From NCBI GenBank assembly GCA_015152525.1, contig SUTU01000003.1, positions 81,573-145,572 of the forward strand: a stretch of 64,000 nucleotides of DNA, read 5' to 3'. Positions within the stretch are counted from its first letter, which is position 1. Each line of letters opens with the position of its first letter. This document shows positions 61,337-64,000 of the stretch, in pieces. The notes beneath the pieces were generated by a model. The model ran no database searches and was not told the origin of the DNA. It saw nothing but the letters and a program-made list of their open reading frames with translations. A program made the position numbers and the translations under genes. Source of the stretch: Cyanobacteria bacterium SIG28 (GTDB lineage: Bacteria > Cyanobacteriota > Vampirovibrionia > Gastranaerophilales > Gastranaerophilaceae).

Positions 61337-61440
61337 TTATGTGTTGTAGTGTAGACTGCAACATGGCCGGAATTTAATATTAGCCTTAAGGCATTATTTT
61401 TGAATGGCAAATGGTAGATACAAATATAAAGGAATTTAAA

Positions 61441-61758
61441 ATGACAACAACTAAAAGACAAAGAATTAGAGTTTGTTTAAGATCTTACGAACACAAATTA
61501 GTTGATGTATCAGCAGACAAAATTGTAGAAGTAGCAAAAAGAACAGACGCTAAAGTTGCAGGTCCTATTCCTTTACCTACAAAAAGACGTATTTATTGTG
61601 TATTACGTTCACCTCACGTTGATAAAAAATCTCGTGAACATTTTGAGATCAGAACTCACAAACGTATTATCGATATTTACGAACCTACTCAACAAACAAC
61701 TGAAGAATTGAGTAGATTAGACTTACCTGCTGGTGTTGATATCGAAGTTAAACTATAA
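61441..61758 (+). CDS. rpsJ: 30S ribosomal protein S10
   Basis: S10 of the small subunit, also NusE in antitermination. The 105-aa product begins [19 protein letters not shown] and contains [31 protein letters not shown] in parts, all typical. The frame extends upstream to 61411, but the ATG at 61441 follows AAGGAA and gives the standard length. Next is a 229-nt spacer before rplC, unusual within this operon. Confidence 0.96.
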   Translation: MTTTKRQRIRVCLRSYEHKLVDVSADKIVEVAKRTDAKVAGPIPLPTKRRIYCVLRSPHVDKKSREHFEIRTHKRIIDIYEPTQQTTEELSRLDLPAGVDIEVKL

Positions 61759-61832
61759 TAGTTATTATTTTTTAGCCGAAATTATCATAGTAAATTTGAA
61801 AACTTAATAAGCATTATGCATATAATGTGAAC

Positions 61833-61980
61833 TACGACGTCAGGTAAGACGGAGGATGAGGGTAAATTTATTTACCACTTATCCAAAAAGGTAAAGAAAT
61901 TAGGTAGCGCTCGCAAGATGTAAGGCATAGTTTTATAGGTCGCAAGAAAGTTGTGTCCTGCAAGATTAATGTCGGAAAGG
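61833..61980 (+). promoter_or_regulatory. Structured leader before rplC, candidate ribosomal-protein leader
   Basis: TATAAT at 61821-61826 could start a transcript near 61833. Within the following 150 nt a strong hairpin is formed by GGATGAGGGTAAA (61854-61866) with TTTACC-A-CTTATCC (61871-61884). The ends can close too: CAGG and CGAC near 61834-61843 can pair with CCTG and GTCG near 61957-61975, the latter adjoining the ribosome site of rplC. Three GCAAG elements lie in the loops. No known leader family is matched. Confidence 0.45.
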
Positions 61981-61987
61981 AAAAATT

Positions 61988-62623
61988 ATGACACTAGGTG
62001 TAATAGGAAAGAAATTAGGAATGACTCAAATTTTCGATTCAGAAGGTTTGGCAGTTCCTGTAACCGTTATTAAAATTGATTCAACTGTTGTTACACAAGT
62101 TAAAACTGTTGAAACAGACGGTTATAATGCTATACAAGTTGGTACAATTGCAGCTAAAGAAAAACACTTAACAAAGGCTGAAATTGGACACTTCAAGAAA
62201 AACGGTTTAAGCAACTACAGACATCTACAAGAATTCAGAGTTGACAATCCTTCTGATTACAAAGTTGGTCAAGAAATCGATTTGTCAGTTCTAGCTGATG
62301 TTCAAAAAGTTGATGTAACAGGTACTTCAATTGGTAAAGGTTTCCAAGGTACAGTTAAAAGATGGAATTTCGGACGTGGTCCTATGGCTCACGGTTCTAA
62401 AAACCACAGAGAACCAGGTTCAATCGGTGCTGGTACAACTCCTAGCCGTGTTATCAAAGGTAAAAGAATGGCTGGTAACATGGGTAATGAAAGAGTTACA
62501 ATTACTAAACTTAAATTAGTTAAAGTTGATGTTGAAAATGGTTTAGTATTAGTAAAAGGATCAGTTCCTGGTTGCGAAGGTAGATTAGTAACAATCGTTC
62601 CAAGCAGAACCAAATGGAACTAA
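61988..62623 (+). CDS. rplC: 50S ribosomal protein L3
   Basis: L3 of the large subunit, near the peptidyl-transferase centre. The 211-aa protein opens GVIGKKLGMTQIFDSEG and carries the long extension FGRGPMAHGSKNHREPGSIG and KGKRMAGNMGNERVT, which reaches the ribosome core. AAAGG lies before the ATG. It is preceded and followed by long structured spacers. Confidence 0.97.
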   Translation: MTLGVIGKKLGMTQIFDSEGLAVPVTVIKIDSTVVTQVKTVETDGYNAIQVGTIAAKEKHLTKAEIGHFKKNGLSNYRHLQEFRVDNPSDYKVGQEIDLSVLADVQKVDVTGTSIGKGFQGTVKRWNFGRGPMAHGSKNHREPGSIGAGTTPSRVIKGKRMAGNMGNERVTITKLKLVKVDVENGLVLVKGSVPGCEGRLVTIVPSRTKWN

Positions 62624-62643
62624 GTCGCGAAGATGGTGCGACA

Positions 62644-62702
62644 CCGCCGTTCCGGAATGAACGAAGTGAATGACGTGAAGCAATCTGTGATTGCACAGGC
62701 GG
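62644..62702 (+). repeat. Structured, REP-like spacer element between rplC and rplD
   Basis: The 163-nt spacer 62624-62786 is richer in G+C than its surroundings. CCGCC (62644-62648) can close with GGCGG (62698-62702), enclosing hairpins TTCCGGAA (62650-62657) and GCAATC-TGT-GATTGC (62680-62694). The inside wording GAACGAAGTGAATGACG and GAAGCAATC resembles widespread bacterial palindromic intergenic repeats. A further stem (GTCGC 62624-62628 with GCGAC 62638-62642) precedes it. It could be an inserted repeat or an rplD leader. Confidence 0.5.
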
Positions 62703-62786
62703 AAAAAACAAAGTAAAACAACCCGCTTCTGCCATATAAAGTCTTAAGGGACAAGGGGTAGACGGAAAGCAAAGGGAAATAGAAAA

Positions 62787-63413
62787 ATGACAAAACAATT
62801 ATTAAATACAAACGGTGAAAAATTAGGCGAAATTTCTTTAGCAAAAGAAGTTTTCGGTGTTGAACCTAATTTACATGTAATGCACTTAGCATTAAGAAGA
62901 CAATTAAACAATGCCAGACAAGGTTCTGCTTGTGCAAAAACAAGAGCAGAAGTTTCTGGTGGCGGTAAAAAACCTTGGAAACAAAAAGGTACAGGTAGAG
63001 CAAGAGCTGGTTCTCTTCGTTCACCTTTATTCGTTGGTGGTGGTGTTGTATTTGGTCCAAAACCTAGAAGTTTTGAAATCAATATGCCACAAAAAGCTAG
63101 AAAATTAGCTCTTAAATCAGCACTTTCTGCTAGAGAAGAACAAATCATTGTTGTAAAAGATTTCTCTGCAATAGCAGAACCAAAAACAAAATTAATGGCC
63201 GGTATTATCAAATCATTAGAATTATCAGGAAAAATTCTTGTGATTGCAGATACTATGGCAGAAGAAAATAAAAACTTAAGCTTGGCAGCAGGTAACATTC
63301 CTTCAGTAAAATTGTTACTTCCTACTAACTTAAACGTAAAAGACTTACTAGAAGCAGATTTCGTTGTAATGACTGAAAAAGCTGTTAACGATATTACAGA
63401 AAGGTTGCAATAA
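62787..63413 (+). CDS. rplD: 50S ribosomal protein L4
   Basis: L4 lines the exit tunnel and in some bacteria represses its own operon. The 208-aa protein has the diagnostic LRRQLNNARQGSACAKTRAEV, then GGKKPWKQKGTGRARAGS and GGVVFGPKPRSFE. It overlaps rplW by one base. Its own autoregulatory role here would fit the structured spacer immediately upstream, but is not shown. Confidence 0.97.
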   Translation: MTKQLLNTNGEKLGEISLAKEVFGVEPNLHVMHLALRRQLNNARQGSACAKTRAEVSGGGKKPWKQKGTGRARAGSLRSPLFVGGGVVFGPKPRSFEINMPQKARKLALKSALSAREEQIIVVKDFSAIAEPKTKLMAGIIKSLELSGKILVIADTMAEENKNLSLAAGNIPSVKLLLPTNLNVKDLLEADFVVMTEKAVNDITERLQ

Positions 63414-63721
63414 TGAGTAAAGATAGAACTAATACAGAAAAGTTATTTGACGTTATTAAACGTGCAATTATTACAGAAAAATCAATGATGGCAACTTCTT
63501 TGGGTCAATTTACTTTTGAAGTAGATAAGAATGCAACAAAAGTTGAAATTGCTCAAGCTGTAGAACTAGCTTTTCCTGGTAGAAAAGTTACTAAAGTTAG
63601 AACAGTTTATATGCCATCTCACGAAAAAAGAATGGGCTACAAGTTCGGTAGAACAGATTCTTCTAAAAAAGCAATCGTTACCGTAACTGGTGGTACTATT
63701 GAAGAATTAACTGCAATTTAA
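63413..63721 (+). CDS. rplW: 50S ribosomal protein L23
   Basis: L23 at the tunnel exit, docking site of trigger factor and SRP. The 102-aa protein has VIKRAIITEKSMM, FEVDKNATKVEIAQAVE and VRTVYMPSHEKRMGYKFG. Its ATG uses the last base of the rplD stop. The rplB gene follows after 90 nt holding two small palindromes (TCACCATTGGTGA and TTGGGTTAACCCAA). Confidence 0.96.
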   Translation: MSKDRTNTEKLFDVIKRAIITEKSMMATSLGQFTFEVDKNATKVEIAQAVELAFPGRKVTKVRTVYMPSHEKRMGYKFGRTDSSKKAIVTVTGGTIEELTAI

Positions 63722-63811
63722 TCACCATTGGTGAAAATTGATAACAAAATTGGGTTAACCCAATAAAAAGTAGAAAGCCAAAGAAAAAAGATATAAATAG
63801 GAGAAATAAAA

Positions 63812-64000
63812 ATGGCAATTCGTAAAATTAATCCGACATCTCCGGGACAAAGAGGTATGACAAAGAGTGATTATCAAGAAATCACTACATCAACTCCTGA
63901 AAAATCTTTATTGAAGAAGTTAAACAAGACTAGTGGTAGAAATAACACTGGTAGAATTACTTGTCGTCATAAAGGTGGCGGTGTAAAACAAGCTTACCGT
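63812..64000 (+). CDS. rplB: 50S ribosomal protein L2, N-terminal fragment
   Basis: The ATG at 63812 follows TAGGAG, and 63 codons remain open to the window edge. [31 protein letters not shown] and [15 protein letters not shown] are the opening of L2. The gene is cut only by the window. Confidence 0.95.
   Translation, partial: MAIRKINPTSPGQRGMTKSDYQEITTSTPEKSLLKKLNKTSGRNNTGRITCRHKGGGVKQAYR

Noticed and set aside
61411..61440. Longer rpsJ start
   Set aside because: S10 proteins start near TTKRQRIR; the ATG at 61441 gives the standard length with a ribosome site.
61751..61774. Terminator after rpsJ (AACTA/TAGTT with T run)
   Set aside because: The stem is only five AT-rich pairs; possible as a weak attenuator but not supported as a terminator.
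62389..63298. Long open frames on the minus strand opposite rplC and rplD
   Set aside because: They are shadows of highly conserved ribosomal genes, with no ribosome sites and no recognisable protein.

Overview
This window is AT-rich, gene-dense chromosomal DNA from a Gram-negative-type (diderm) bacterium that is probably anaerobic. Outer-membrane and envelope signs include lipoproteins, an MCE (MlaD-type) protein, a KdsC-like phosphatase, a probable small beta-barrel and an S-layer-homology protein. Anaerobe signs include a reverse rubrerythrin, several radical SAM enzymes and a cysteine-rich C_GCAxxG_C_C redox protein. These features, plus a cyanobacteria-like 11-subunit complex I lacking NuoEFG and a GlgA/GH57 glucan pathway, make me think of the non-photosynthetic cyanobacterial relatives (Melainabacteria/Vampirovibrionia, Gastranaerophilales-like). 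This is inference; no rRNA or tRNA gene was found to confirm it.

Layout. 1-3.2 kb: 5' end of an M16 peptidase, gpmI, prfA. 3.3-6.5 kb: an unrecognised two-gene module (107 aa and 818 aa) and a 42-aa gene, with sigma-28-like promoters. 6.6-12 kb: AMIN/amidase_3 cell-wall hydrolase, murI, then an opposing operon of histidine kinase, NUDIX hydrolase, chorismate mutase and single-domain response regulator. 12-14.5 kb: a FliO-like protein, a NeuB-like synthase and a KdsC-like phosphatase in one apparent operon, then a 50-aa gene. 14.6-20.9 kb: YccA/Bax-inhibitor protein, rmuC, an OmpR-type regulator, an NAD synthetase with a decayed glutaminase domain, pyrG and gatC. 21-29 kb: an M48 lipoprotein peptidase, a BioD-like protein, rsmD, nanE-nanK-like genes, a membrane-anchored unknown and a large radical SAM/DUF2344 fusion. 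29-35 kb: intergenic repeats, a 68-aa gene, GH57 branching enzyme, a radical SAM protein, an FkbM methyltransferase, HIT protein and spermidine synthase. 35-43 kb: an MCE protein with MacB-like ABC genes, a lipoprotein, an SLH protein, GNAT, ribBA and ribE. 43-49 kb: envelope, division and TPR proteins, mrnC, rubrerythrin, an endonuclease IV-like protein, a formyltransferase and a 51-bp tandem repeat. 49.1-58.7 kb: nuoABCDHIJKLMN on the minus strand. 58.8-64 kb: a TPR protein, glgA, and the start of the S10 ribosomal operon (rpsJ, rplC, rplD, rplW, rplB) with unusually long, structured spacers.

The points most worth a second look are: (i) a shared sigma-28 (FliA)-like promoter pattern, TAAAGTTT-N11-(A/G)(C/T)CGTTAT, in front of small or unknown genes, in a window that also holds a FliO-like gene; (ii) G-run arrays built on GGGGTAAA in four intergenic regions, one expanded into a 51-bp tandem repeat with an internal hairpin; (iii) an NAD synthetase that has lost all three glutaminase triad positions; (iv) long structured leaders before rplC and rplD; (v) an MCE protein paired with MacB-type rather than MlaEF-type ABC genes. 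No CRISPR array, prophage, insertion sequence or tRNA was found.
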